Positions 19,121 through 28,089 of a stretch of DNA of 64,000 nt are shown one piece after another; the stretch's first letter is position 1; each line of letters starts with the position of its first letter. Position numbers and translations under genes: made by a program. The notes below the pieces were generated by a model that did not search any database, was not told the origin of the DNA, and saw only the letters and a program-made list of their open reading frames with translations. This DNA is from Pantoea agglomerans (GTDB lineage Bacteria > Pseudomonadota > Gammaproteobacteria > Enterobacterales > Enterobacteriaceae): NCBI RefSeq assembly GCF_020149765.1, contig NZ_CP083809.1:620001-684000 (forward strand). Direction: 5' to 3'.

Positions 19121-20344
19121 ATGAAACGTGCTTTTATTATGGTGCTCGATTCCTTTGGAATCGGCTCAAGCAAAGACGCCGACAAATTCGGCGACGCAGG
19201 ATCGGACACGCTGGGTCATATCGCCGAGGCGTGCTTTAACGGCGAAGCGGATCAGGGGCGCAAAGGCCCGCTGCATCTGCCCAATCTGACCGCGCTCGGC
19301 CTGGGCAAAGCGGCGGAGCTCTCTACCGGCCGCTTCCCGCTGGGCCTCGATCCCGATGCGGAAATTACCGGCGCTTACGCCTACGCCAGCGAAATCTCCT
19401 CTGGTAAGGATACGCCGTCCGGCCACTGGGAAATCGCCGGCGTGCCGGTGCTGTTCGACTGGGGCTACTTTAGCGACAAAGAGAACAGCTTCCCGCAGGC
19501 GCTGCTCGACAGGCTGGTGGAGCGCGCGAAGCTGCCGGGCTATCTCGGCAACTGCCACTCTTCCGGCACGGTGATCCTCGACCAGCTGGGCGAAGAGCAT
19601 ATGAAAACCGGCAAGCCGATTTTCTACACCTCGGCGGACTCGGTGTTCCAGATCGCCTGTCACGAAGAGACCTTCGGCCTCGATCGCCTTTATGAGCTGT
19701 GCGAAATTGCGCGTGAAGAGCTGACCGAGGGGGGCTACAACATCGGCCGCGTTATCGCGCGTCCGTTTGTCGGCGACAAAGCGGGTCATTTTGAGCGCAC
19801 CGGCAACCGTCACGACCTGGCGGTGGAACCGCCTTCGCCGACCATGCTGAAAAAGCTGGTGGACGAAAAGGGCGGCGAAGTGATTTCGGTGGGTAAAATC
19901 GCTGATATCTACGCGCAGCAGGGCATTACGCAGAAAGTGAAGGCGACCGGCCTGGACGCGCTGTTCGACGCCACCATCGAGCAGATGAAAAAGGCACCCG
20001 ACCAGTCGATCGTCTTTACCAACTTCGTCGATTTCGACTCGACCTGGGGACACCGTCGCGACGTCGCCGGCTACGCGGGCGGGCTGGAGCTGTTCGATCG
20101 TCGTTTGCCGGAGCTGATGGCGCTGGTAAAAGAGGATGACATTCTGATCCTCACCGCCGATCACGGCTGCGATCCCACCTGGCCGGGCACCGAGCACACG
20201 CGCGAGCATATTCCGATTCTGATCTACGGCCCGAAAGTGAAACCGGGCTCGCTGGGCTATCGCGAAACCTTCGCGGATATCGGTCAGACAATTGCACACT
20301 ATTTTGGCCTGTCCGATATGGACTACGGCAAGAGCATGCTGTAA
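19121..20344 (+). CDS. deoB: phosphopentomutase
   Basis: 407 aa. Alkaline-phosphatase superfamily metalloenzyme converting (deoxy)ribose-1-phosphate to the 5-phosphate. Metal-site motifs: [14 protein letters not shown] (N-terminal Asp), [10 protein letters not shown] (activated Thr), [11 protein letters not shown] and [11 protein letters not shown]. Start at 19121 has caggaga upstream; an in-frame upstream ATG at 19091 is ignored. Confidence 0.97.
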   Translation: MKRAFIMVLDSFGIGSSKDADKFGDAGSDTLGHIAEACFNGEADQGRKGPLHLPNLTALGLGKAAELSTGRFPLGLDPDAEITGAYAYASEISSGKDTPSGHWEIAGVPVLFDWGYFSDKENSFPQALLDRLVERAKLPGYLGNCHSSGTVILDQLGEEHMKTGKPIFYTSADSVFQIACHEETFGLDRLYELCEIAREELTEGGYNIGRVIARPFVGDKAGHFERTGNRHDLAVEPPSPTMLKKLVDEKGGEVISVGKIADIYAQQGITQKVKATGLDALFDATIEQMKKAPDQSIVFTNFVDFDSTWGHRRDVAGYAGGLELFDRRLPELMALVKEDDILILTADHGCDPTWPGTEHTREHIPILIYGPKVKPGSLGYRETFADIGQTIAHYFGLSDMDYGKSML

Positions 20345-20378
20345 ACAGAGCCGCTGAATTTAAAAAGGACAAACAACA

Positions 20379-21092
20379 ATGGCAACTCCTCACATTAATG
20401 CAGAAATGGGCGACTTCGCCGACGTGGTACTGATGCCGGGCGATCCGCTGCGTGCGAAGCACATCGCGGAAACCTTTCTGGAAAACCCGGTTGAAGTGAA
20501 CAACGTGCGCGGCATGCTGGGCTATACCGGCACCTACAAAGGCCGCAAAATCTCCGTGATGGGCCACGGCATGGGCATTCCGTCCTGCTCGATCTACACC
20601 AAAGAGCTGATCACCGACTTTGGCGTGAAAAAGATCATCCGCGTCGGCTCCTGCGGCGCGGTGCGCGCCGACGTGAAGCTGCGCGATATCGTTATCGGCA
20701 TGGGCGCCTGCACCGACTCTAAAGTCAACCGCATGCGCTTTAAGGATCACGACTTCGCGGCGATTGCCGACTTTGACATGGTGCGCAACGCGGTTGACGC
20801 AGCGAAAGCGCTGGGCGTGGACGCGCGCGTCGGCAACATCTTCTCTGCCGATCTCTTCTACACCCCGGATCCGCAGATGTTCGACGTGATGGAGAAGTAC
20901 GGCATCCTCGGCGTGGAGATGGAAGCGGCGGGTATCTACGGCGTGGCGGCGGAGTTTGGCGCGAAAGCGCTGACCATCTGCACCGTTTCCGACCATATCC
21001 GCACCCATGAGCAGACCACCTCTGCCGAGCGTCAGACCACCTTCAACGATATGATTAAGATCGCGCTGGAGTCGGTGCTGCTGGGCGACTAA
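20379..21092 (+). CDS. deoD: purine nucleoside phosphorylase DeoD-type
   Basis: 237 aa. Hexameric PNP with the N-terminal [20 protein letters not shown], the phosphate-binding RVGSCGAV block and [16 protein letters not shown] (Glu binding the sugar), and the base-activating SDHIRTHE aspartate. Releases the purine base plus (deoxy)ribose-1-phosphate for DeoB. 34 nt after deoB with aaaaaggac as ribosome-binding site; last gene of the deo operon. Confidence 0.97.
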   Translation: MATPHINAEMGDFADVVLMPGDPLRAKHIAETFLENPVEVNNVRGMLGYTGTYKGRKISVMGHGMGIPSCSIYTKELITDFGVKKIIRVGSCGAVRADVKLRDIVIGMGACTDSKVNRMRFKDHDFAAIADFDMVRNAVDAAKALGVDARVGNIFSADLFYTPDPQMFDVMEKYGILGVEMEAAGIYGVAAEFGAKALTICTVSDHIRTHEQTTSAERQTTFNDMIKIALESVLLGD

Positions 21093-21110
21093 GCCTGCGC
21101 TTGCCTCTTT

Positions 21111-21145
21111 CCCGCCTCCTGCCTGTGGCAGGAGGCGGGGAGTTT
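21111..21145 (+). terminator. deo operon terminator
   Basis: A perfect 13-bp stem (cccgcctcctgcc / ggcaggaggcggg) with a tgt loop lies 18 nt after deoD, followed by gagtttcg. Strong stem, short T-tract. Confidence 0.75.
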
Positions 21146-21269
21146 CGTAACATTCTCACCAAATGACACACTTTTCACTACTCCTGTGCAACTTCCTGCT
21201 GGCGCTCACCTGCTGCCTCCCTATCATTAGCGCGACAACAAAAAATAACCTGTCCGCCAATGCCGCCTA

Positions 21270-23147
21270 ATGAATTTCCGTAATTTCGAAGCTGAAGAAA
21301 AGCTCTTCGCGCGCCGCGCGCTGGTCGCCTTTGCGCTGGTCGTTATCTGTTTCATCATTCTCGGCGTCAATCTCTACCGTTTGCAGGTGCGCGATCACAG
21401 CTACTATCAGACGCGATCGAACCAGAACGATATCAAAATGATCCCCATTGCGCCGACGCGCGGGCTGATTTTCGATCGCAACGGCATCCCGCTGGTGCAT
21501 AACGTCACCTGGTACGACATCATGCTGACGCCCTACAAAATTGACGATATGCAGGCGACGCTGAAGGCGCTGACGCCGATTGTCGATCTGACGCCGGATG
21601 AGATCGCTACCTTTACCCGTACGCTAAAACAGAGCAGCCGCTACAAGCCGCTCGTGCTGAAAGAGGAGCTGACCGAGGAAGAGGTGGCGCGCTTCTCGGT
21701 GAACCAGTACCGCTTCACCGGCGTCAGCGTCGATACCTATCAGGATCGCGAATATCCCTACGGCGCCGACCTGGCGCACGTTGTCGGCTACGTCTCGAAA
21801 ATCAACGATAGCGACGATAAGCGTCTCAGCGCCGCGGGCATCGCCGAGAACTACGCCGCCGACCACAATATCGGCAAGCAGGGTATCGAGGGCTATTACG
21901 AGTCGCTGCTGCACGGCAAGCCGGGCTATCGGGAAGTGGAGGTGGATAACCACGGCCGCATCGTGCGCGTGCTGAAAGAGGTGCCGCCGGTGGCGGGCAA
22001 AAATATTACGCTGACTCTCGATCTGCATCTGCAGCAGTATGTGGAGAGCCTGCTGGCCGGGCAGCGTGCGGCGGTGCTGGTGGAGGATCCCCACGACGGC
22101 TCGGTGCTGGCGATGGTCTCCAGCCCCAGCTACGATCCCAATCCCTTCGTAAAAGGCATCAGCTATCAGGCCTATAAGGCGCTGCTGCAGGACAAAAATC
22201 TGCCGCTGATCAACCGCGTTACTCAGGGACTCTATCCGCCCGCGTCGACGGTGAAGCCCTATATGGCGATGTCGGCGCTGCTGACCGGCGTAATCACCCC
22301 GCAAACTCACTTCTTTGGCGCGCCGACCTGGACGCTGCCGGGCACCGACCGCCGCTATCGCGACTGGAAAAAAAGCGGTCACGGCATGCTGGACGTCACC
22401 AAAGCGATTGAGGAGTCCGCCGACACTTTCTTCTATCAGGTGGCGTTTATGATGGGCATCGACCGTATCCACAGCATGCTCAGTCAGTTCGGCTACGGAA
22501 AATCCACCGGCATCGATCTTAACGAAGAGTACAGCGGCCTGCTGCCGAGCCGCGAATGGAAGCTCAAGGTGCATAAAAAAAGCTGGTATCAGGGCGATAC
22601 GGTTTCGGTGGGCATCGGGCAGGGCTACTGGATCGCCACGCCGATTCAGATGGTGAAGGCGATGGTGGCGCTGATCAATAACGGAAAAGTGATTGCGCCG
22701 CATCTGCTGGCGAAGGCCGAGCGCGGAAAAAGCGTGGAGCCTTATCAGCCGACGCTGCCGCAGCCGCAGATTGGCGACGCACGCTCGCCTTACTGGGGGC
22801 TGGTGCGTCGCGCCATGTTCGGCATGGCCAACGCGCCCAACGGCACCGGTTATAAATATTTCCACACCGCCCCTTACGGCATTGCGGCGAAAAGCGGCAC
22901 CTCGCAGGTGTTTAGCCTGAAGCAGAACCAGACTTATAACGCGAAGATGATCCCGGTGCGCCTGCGCGACCATATCTTCTATACCGCGTTCGCCCCCTTT
23001 AACAATCCGAAGGTGGCGGTGGCGCTGATTCTCGAAAACGGCGGCAATGAAGGCGTCACCGCCGCGCCGGTGATGCGCCAGATCCTTGACCATATCTTCC
23101 TGCCGCCGCCGACGTCGGCACCGATCGAGACCGCGCAGCAGCCATAA
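21270..23147 (+). CDS. mrdA: penicillin-binding protein 2 (second, stand-alone MrdA-type transpeptidase)
   Basis: 625 aa class-B PBP of the elongasome type. N-terminal membrane anchor about 17-37, dimerisation domain, then the transpeptidase domain with SxxK (PASTVKPY), SxN variant SAD (EESADTFFYQ, as in E. coli PBP2) and KSGT (AKSGTSQVF). Alignable with E. coli PBP2 throughout. No rodA, rlpA or rsmH neighbours, so this is not the mrd locus; it is probably a paralogue, comparable in idea to the alternative PBPs described in Salmonella. No convincing ribosome-binding site precedes the ATG. The symbol marks the family, not the canonical locus. Confidence 0.88.
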   Translation: MNFRNFEAEEKLFARRALVAFALVVICFIILGVNLYRLQVRDHSYYQTRSNQNDIKMIPIAPTRGLIFDRNGIPLVHNVTWYDIMLTPYKIDDMQATLKALTPIVDLTPDEIATFTRTLKQSSRYKPLVLKEELTEEEVARFSVNQYRFTGVSVDTYQDREYPYGADLAHVVGYVSKINDSDDKRLSAAGIAENYAADHNIGKQGIEGYYESLLHGKPGYREVEVDNHGRIVRVLKEVPPVAGKNITLTLDLHLQQYVESLLAGQRAAVLVEDPHDGSVLAMVSSPSYDPNPFVKGISYQAYKALLQDKNLPLINRVTQGLYPPASTVKPYMAMSALLTGVITPQTHFFGAPTWTLPGTDRRYRDWKKSGHGMLDVTKAIEESADTFFYQVAFMMGIDRIHSMLSQFGYGKSTGIDLNEEYSGLLPSREWKLKVHKKSWYQGDTVSVGIGQGYWIATPIQMVKAMVALINNGKVIAPHLLAKAERGKSVEPYQPTLPQPQIGDARSPYWGLVRRAMFGMANAPNGTGYKYFHTAPYGIAAKSGTSQVFSLKQNQTYNAKMIPVRLRDHIFYTAFAPFNNPKVAVALILENGGNEGVTAAPVMRQILDHIFLPPPTSAPIETAQQP

Positions 23148-23175
23148 TGCTGCTAAAGCCGGGCGGCCCGCCCGG

Positions 23176-24498
23176 TTACTCCTGGCTTAAGGTCTGGGTG
23201 ACCTGGCTGATGGCGCGCACCACTTCCGACGAGCTGTCGCGCAGCTCGCCGATCACGCCGCCCGCCTGCTGGGCCAGCTCCACGCCGTGATCGGCGCGCT
23301 TCATATTGGAGGCGATGCTTTTCAGCGCTTTGGAGGCGAGCTGATGATTCTGCCGCACCCGGTTTTCGATCTCGCTGGTGGCCTGATTGATATTGGCCGC
23401 CAGCGTGCGCACCTCATTGGCCACCACGGCGAAGCTGCGGCCGTGCGTGCCGGCGCGCGCCGCCTCTACCGCGGCGTTAAGCGCAATCAGGTTGGTCTGA
23501 TCGGCGATGCGGCGAATGCTGGCGACAATGGCGCCGATGCGGTCGGAGGAGTCGCTGAGATCGGCGATATCGTCAGAGATGCCGTGCAGCTCGCCCGCCA
23601 GCGCATTAATGGTCTGCACGCTCTCCTCGATCACGCTGGCGCCGTGGCGGGTGCTCTCGCGGGTCTCCAGCGCGGTCTGATAAGCCTGCTGTGCGGCGTC
23701 GCGCTCCTGCTGATTTTTCTCTACCTGCGCCGTCACGTCGGTGGCGAACTTCACCACCTTATACAGCCTGCCCTCGCCATCAAACACCGGGTTATAGGTG
23801 GCGCGCAGCCAGACGGTTTGCCCCTGTTTATTGACCCGCTGGAACTGGCCGGAGATAAACTCGCCGCGGTTAAGCTTTTCCCAGAACGCTTTGTATTCGG
23901 CGCTCTGGCGCAGCGCTTCGGAACAGAAGCGGCTGTGCGGCAGGCCGATCACCTCGTCGGCGCGGTAGCCCATGGTTTTAAGAAAGTTGGCGTTTGCCTT
24001 CAGCACTTCACCTTTGAGGTTAAAGGCGATCACCGCCATCGACCGCTCAATCGCGGTGGTCATGGCGCGCTGCTCCTGGGCGTCGACAATACGCGCGGTG
24101 ATATCGGTCGCCAGCTTGACGATTTTCACCACGCGGCCATGGCGATCCTGCACCGGCACATAGTTGGCTTCCAGCCAGACCGGACGGCTGTGCTTCGCCA
24201 GGCGCAGAAATTTGTCGCTAAAGCTTTCGCCGCGCTTCAGGCGCAGCCAGAAGTCGCGATATTGTGACGACTGCGCATAGTCGGCGGTGCAAAACAGCCG
24301 GTGATGCTGGCCGACAATGTCGCTGAGCGAATAGCCCATACGCTCGAGAAACAGTGGGTTAGCGTTAAGAATGATGCCATCGGGCGTAAACTCGATCATC
24401 GCGATAGCGTCGTTGAGGGAGCTGAGCGTTGCCGCAGGGCGTGTCTGTTTTTGCCACGCAAGGCGTGACAGCAGGCCTGATGAAATAGTGGAAAACAT
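23176..24498 (-). CDS. soluble PAS-PAS-methyl-accepting chemotaxis-type protein (BdlA-like)
   Basis: 440 aa. Two PAS domains (about 28-135 and 150-257; conserved [14 protein letters not shown] and [13 protein letters not shown]) feed a C-terminal MCP signalling domain whose hairpin tip reads [20 protein letters not shown]. No transmembrane segment or HAMP domain. This PAS-PAS-MCP layout and size resemble Pseudomonas BdlA, involved in biofilm dispersal, and aerotaxis-like receptors; function here is inferred. The convergent PBP2 gene ends 28 nt away. Confidence 0.87.
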   Translation of the reverse strand: MFSTISSGLLSRLAWQKQTRPAATLSSLNDAIAMIEFTPDGIILNANPLFLERMGYSLSDIVGQHHRLFCTADYAQSSQYRDFWLRLKRGESFSDKFLRLAKHSRPVWLEANYVPVQDRHGRVVKIVKLATDITARIVDAQEQRAMTTAIERSMAVIAFNLKGEVLKANANFLKTMGYRADEVIGLPHSRFCSEALRQSAEYKAFWEKLNRGEFISGQFQRVNKQGQTVWLRATYNPVFDGEGRLYKVVKFATDVTAQVEKNQQERDAAQQAYQTALETRESTRHGASVIEESVQTINALAGELHGISDDIADLSDSSDRIGAIVASIRRIADQTNLIALNAAVEAARAGTHGRSFAVVANEVRTLAANINQATSEIENRVRQNHQLASKALKSIASNMKRADHGVELAQQAGGVIGELRDSSSEVVRAISQVTQTLSQE

Positions 24499-24691
24499 GG
24501 TGCACCTTATTATGGGTATGTAGTGTCACTATCGTTATCGGTCAGGGCGGCGAAAAAGTAAGCGCGAAGCGACGCGACTGCGGTTTTTTTTACCAGCCGG
24601 TCTGTTTATTGCTATAAAACGCAGCAGTCAGCGGCAATTTGATGAAAAGCGTTTGACGCTGTGAGGCCATTAAGGTTTAATGCGCCCCGTT

Positions 24692-24767
24692 GCCCGAATA
24701 GCTCAGTCGGTAGAGCAGGGGATTGAAAATCCCCGTGTCCCTGGTTCGATTCCGGGTTCGGGCACCA
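24692..24767 (+). tRNA. tRNA-Phe (GAA)
   Basis: 76 nt including encoded CCA. Acceptor gcccgaa pairs with ttcgggc, the D-arm reads agctcagtcggtagagca, the anticodon loop is attgaaaat with GAA, and the T-loop is ggttcgattcc. Differs by only a few compensated acceptor and T-stem bases from E. coli tRNA-Phe. Its last 16 nt are repeated downstream. Confidence 0.97.
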
Positions 24768-25320
24768 CTAATTAGAGAACCCAGCCTTATGGCTGGGTTT
24801 TTGCTTTTGTGCGGAACCCGTTTATCGAACCGGTTCGATGACCTCGCCGCGTCCAGCGGCTCGCCCTGCGGGTTTGCCGCGCAGGCGCGACAAAGCAAAA
24901 ATGCTCCCGGCATTTTTGTCCGGGTTCGGGCACCACTAATTAGAGAACCCAGCCTTATGGCTGGGTTTTTGCTTTTGTGCGGAACCCGTTTATCGAACCG
25001 GTTCGATGACCTCGCCGCGTCCAGCGGCTCGCCCTGCGGGTTTGCCGCGCAGGCGCGACAAAGCAAAAATGCTCCCGGCATTTTTGTCCGGGTTCGGGCA
25101 CCACTAATTAGAGAACCCAGCCTTATGGCTGGGTTTTTGCTTTTGTGCGGAACCCGTTTATCGAACCGGTTCGATGACCTCGCCGCGTCCAGCGGCTCGC
25201 CCTGCGGGTTTGCCGCGCAGGCGCGACAAAGCAAAAATGCTCCCGGCATTTTTGTCCGGGTTCGGGCACCACTAATTAGAGAACCCAGCCTTATGGCTGG
25301 GTTTTTGCTTTTGTGCGGAA
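24752..25320. repeat. 168-bp tandem repeat (3.4 copies) carrying the tRNA-Phe 3' tail and terminator
   Basis: Units begin at 24752, 24920, 25088 and 25256, an exact 168-bp period, and appear identical; the fourth stops at 25320. Each starts with the tRNA 3' end (ccgggttcgggcacca), then a rho-independent terminator, a tcgaaccggttcga palindrome, and an aaaaatgc/gcattttt hairpin. The units read through in all frames but carry no convincing gene. The array could come from tandem duplication or from repeated integration/excision at the tRNA attachment site. Confidence 0.93.
24778..24802 (+). terminator. tRNA-Phe rho-independent terminator (first of four copies)
   Basis: aacccagcc / ggctgggtt stem with a ttat loop, then ttttgctttt. 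Exact copies lie at 24946-24970, 25114-25138 and 25282-25306, as part of the 168-bp repeat. Confidence 0.9.
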
Positions 25321-25555
25321 TGGCGTTAGACAGGCTGGTACAAGTAAAGCGTGGCTGACTATTGCTTGTCTACACGCTGGCAAGCTTCAGCCCAGACATT
25401 CCCGCTCCGTTGAAATTTATCTCCCCCTTCACCGTTGCTCAATATTGATTGCCAGATGACAGTTGATTCAGCCTGTCAGCGCGCTTAGTTCACGCTAATC
25501 CTGCTCATAATCTTGTATATTAAACAGCCAGACTGAAATCTGTCAGGAGTCATGG

Positions 25556-25951
25556 ATGGCATCTCCACCTTTGATCGGCCCGAGCGGCGGTTGGCAAATT
25601 CTACAAAACACTATGCAAGAGGCACGTGGTCGTTGCTACGGACGCGATAAGGCATTACCTCAAACGTATTACTGGTTCTATCAAAAAATCCGTAATCGGG
25701 GTCCCTGAGACTATAAGCAATTTAATCCTTACTGGGCTGAATTCGGCAATTTCAATTTTGGCGCTGCCGGCACGGCTGCGGGTATACCTGCCGGTATATT
25801 GTTGATGGGAGCCGGATGGGCTCAATTGCATGCTGGAACCTCAAAGGAAATATGGGGAGCGTGGTACGGCGATGCTCCCTATGGCGACGATCCAGCCGAT
25901 CAACGCGCTATCAGGGAGGGAATAGCGTATGCGCGTCAAAATGGCTTTTAA
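25556..25951 (+). pseudogene. type-44-like polymorphic toxin domain, interrupted by an in-frame TGA
   Basis: From ATG 25556 (aggag at 25545-25549) a 131-codon frame reads MASPPLIGPSGGWQILQ..., broken once by TGA at 25706-25708 within NRGP-stop-DYKQ. After the stop the frame continues FGNFNFGAAGTAAGIP...GWAQ...GDDPADQRAIREGI. The last blocks recall the toxin tips of Rhs/YD-repeat proteins annotated as polymorphic toxin type 44 (from memory). That family has Trp after GP/GE, so TGG to TGA looks like one point mutation. There is no delivery or Rhs core upstream, so this is an orphan toxin cartridge. The last 23 nt overlap the next gene. Confidence 0.6.
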
Positions 25952-26363
25952 AGGGATTTACCGCTTCGTTACGGCTGGCGTATTAGCAGTCGCCGCACTC
26001 TTTTTCTGGCTCAACCACTCTCCTGACGACCGTTCTTGCGACGTTCTACAGGGCAGCCATCAGATTAACGAACGCCTGTGGCTCTATACCACCCGCAATG
26101 ACAGCGGCGGCGCGACCGTTCCGGTTATCTATCGCTACTTTCTTTCAGGCGAACTGCGCGGCAACAGTAAAGCGCAAGCACAGCAGCTAGAACAGCAAAC
26201 GCCGTTCCTTGTAGGCGATGGAACCCTTTCAGCCATTACGGAAGACGATAACAACAAGGTGAAAATTGTCTACAGCGGCAATGTCTTATCTTTAGAACGA
26301 ACAGCGACTTACCGCGCCGAGGGAAACGCCGTCACGCTCAGCCTTTCTTACCAGATAAACTAG
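25929..26363 (+). CDS. small membrane-anchored protein, candidate immunity protein for the adjacent toxin
   Basis: 144 aa. One N-terminal hydrophobic segment (about 13-27, YRFVTAGVLAVAALFFWL) followed by a soluble, mostly beta-like domain expected in the periplasm. Its start lies inside the toxin frame (23-nt overlap), the usual arrangement for toxin-immunity cartridges. I do not recognise the family. Its 3' end overlaps the stop of the convergent MFS gene. Immunity role is inference from position. An inner-membrane or periplasmic location is unusual for immunity to a cytosolic nuclease, so another role is possible. Confidence 0.6.
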   Translation: MRVKMAFKGIYRFVTAGVLAVAALFFWLNHSPDDRSCDVLQGSHQINERLWLYTTRNDSGGATVPVIYRYFLSGELRGNSKAQAQQLEQQTPFLVGDGTLSAITEDDNNKVKIVYSGNVLSLERTATYRAEGNAVTLSLSYQIN

Positions 26364-27496
26364 CCATTTCGCGCGCCCGGCAGCACCGCCATCATCGCCA
26401 GCGCCAGCGCGGCAAATCCCACCAGCGCCACCCCTGCGCTCAGGCCAGCATAGACCGCGCCAAACAGCGCCGAACCCGCCACCTGACCAGCCGCCAGCAT
26501 AAAGAACGCGACGCCGACGCCGGAGGCCGGCGATGCGGGGGTCGCGGCCGCGCCATAGACCAGCAATACGCCGGAAAGCGTCACGTAGCCCGCGCCGCCT
26601 AGCGCCACGGCGGGAAACAGCCACCATGAAAAGCCCCCCAGACTCGCCAGCAGCAGCAGCGGCAGCGCCATACAGAGCTGCGACAGCCGATAGATCTGCA
26701 CCAGGCTGAGTGCGCGCCGTGCCGCGCCGGTGAGCGCGCCCGCAATGCCCGTGCCGCCGCCGATCAGCCACAGCAGGCTACTGGTGCGCGCGTCCAGATG
26801 AAGGTGATTACGCAGAATATCGGGGCCGAAGCTCCACCAGGCCGCGCTGGCGCATCCGCTGATAAACGCCACGATCGCCAGACGGATCAGCGACCGCTGA
26901 CGGATCAGATCGCGCCAGCCCGTGCGCTCGTCCTGCCTGGCGCGCCGATCCGCAGGCAGATAGCGTCGCGCCGGTAGCAGGCAGAGCAACGCCAGCAGCG
27001 CAAAGGCGACGCAGGCGGCGCGCCAGCCGCCGGGTAAGAGCAGCAGCACCGGCACGGAAAGCATAATGCCCGCGCTGGTGCCGGCGTTGATGGCGGTATT
27101 GGCGGCATCCTGCTGCGCAGGCGGCAGGGCGTCGCTCACCGCGCTGGCGATGGCGGGCGAAGCGACTCCCGCGCTCAGCCCGGCGATAAACAGCCCGGCG
27201 GCGAGCATCAGCGGCGAAAAGGCGCAGGCGAGCAGCAGCAGTCCGCCTGCGGCGCAGAGCGCGGCGAGGCAGGCCGACGCTCGGGCGCCGAAGCGCGCCA
27301 CCAGCCAGGGCGCGGCGGCGGTGGCGAGGCAGTAGGAGATATAGCTGCAGGCGGTGACAATGCCGGTGAGATGGACGCTGAACGGGATCTCTTTCATCAC
27401 CGCAGGCATCATCAGGCCCCAGGCAAAGCGCGCCATGCCGTAGGTGACGGCAATCAGGGAGAAGCCGGTAACGCCCAGCGCAATAGCGGATCTCAT
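26360..27496 (-). CDS. MFS transporter
   Basis: 378 aa, about 12 hydrophobic helices, with the family loop ARFGARASACLAAL after TM2-3 and a cytoplasmic loop around RAPADRRARQDERT. Resembles YbfB/YjiJ-like or drug-efflux MFS proteins. Its start overlaps the upstream TetR gene by 4 nt (ATGA), so regulator and transporter share one transcript; a TetR-controlled efflux unit is the simplest reading. Substrate unknown. Confidence 0.85.
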   Translation of the reverse strand: MRSAIALGVTGFSLIAVTYGMARFAWGLMMPAVMKEIPFSVHLTGIVTACSYISYCLATAAAPWLVARFGARASACLAALCAAGGLLLLACAFSPLMLAAGLFIAGLSAGVASPAIASAVSDALPPAQQDAANTAINAGTSAGIMLSVPVLLLLPGGWRAACVAFALLALLCLLPARRYLPADRRARQDERTGWRDLIRQRSLIRLAIVAFISGCASAAWWSFGPDILRNHLHLDARTSSLLWLIGGGTGIAGALTGAARRALSLVQIYRLSQLCMALPLLLLASLGGFSWWLFPAVALGGAGYVTLSGVLLVYGAAATPASPASGVGVAFFMLAAGQVAGSALFGAVYAGLSAGVALVGFAALALAMMAVLPGARNG

Positions 27497-28017
27497 GGCT
27501 GCTCCTCGCGCGGCAGCATCAGCCGCGCGGCGGCGTCGCCTGCATGCTTTGCCGCGTCCGCGCCAAGCATCAGCGCTGAGATTACCGCGCCCTCAAACAG
27601 CATCCACACCGCATTTGCCAGGCGCTCATCCGCGACGCAGTCGCCGATATAGCGGCGCAGCGCATAGCGATAGTCGAGCGCATGCGCCGCCAGCATCGCG
27701 TCTTTCTCCGCATATTCGCCCCAGGCCTTAATAAAAAAGCAGCCCTGCGCGCCATACTGCTCTGTCCATTCGGCAAGCGCCTCAAACAGCCGCTGCAGCG
27801 CCTGCGGATGCTGCGCAGGCAGCAGGTCGCCGAAAAATCGCGCCCGGCGCGCCGCCATCACGCTGATGGTTAGCGCCTCGCGCGAGGCGAAGTGGTGATA
27901 GAGCGTGCGCGTCGAGACGCCCGCTTCCCGGCAAATCTGGTCGGTGCTGGTGGCATGAAAGCCGTTGTTGTAGAACAGCCTCTCGGCCGCCTGCAAAATA
28001 TCGTCGCGTTTGTTCAT
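27493..28017 (-). CDS. TetR-family transcriptional regulator
   Basis: 174 aa with an N-terminal TetR helix-turn-helix (MNKRDDILQAAERLFYNNGF, then TSTDQICREAGVSTRTLYHHF). The C-terminal ligand-binding half is diverged. Overlaps the MFS gene downstream by 4 nt and probably controls that operon. The short upstream interval contains aaaagtaaaccgatcggt-like sequence with aaaagtaaa/tttacttt arms (28023-28048), a plausible operator. Confidence 0.88.
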   Translation of the reverse strand: MNKRDDILQAAERLFYNNGFHATSTDQICREAGVSTRTLYHHFASREALTISVMAARRARFFGDLLPAQHPQALQRLFEALAEWTEQYGAQGCFFIKAWGEYAEKDAMLAAHALDYRYALRRYIGDCVADERLANAVWMLFEGAVISALMLGADAAKHAGDAAARLMLPREEQP

Positions 28018-28021
28018 CTCT

Positions 28022-28048
28022 TAAAAGTAAACCGATCGTTTTACTTTT
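28022..28048. promoter_or_regulatory. candidate TetR operator
   Basis: taaaagtaaaccgatcgttt and the following tacttttg form an inverted repeat: aaaagtaaa...tttactttt with a ccgatcg centre. It sits 5 nt before the tetR start codon, a typical autoregulatory position. Confidence 0.5.
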
Positions 28049-28089
28049 GCGTAGCGGCAGCGACGATTTATTTTTCCGCCAGGGCCAGA

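Noticed and set aside
24677..25249. 190-codon minus-strand frame with three identical protein repeats
   Set aside because: It is produced by the 168-bp period (56 codons) crossing the tRNA and terminators; no start signal or known domain.
24752..25320. CRISPR array
   Set aside because: Units are 168 bp and identical throughout, with no variable spacers and no cas genes.
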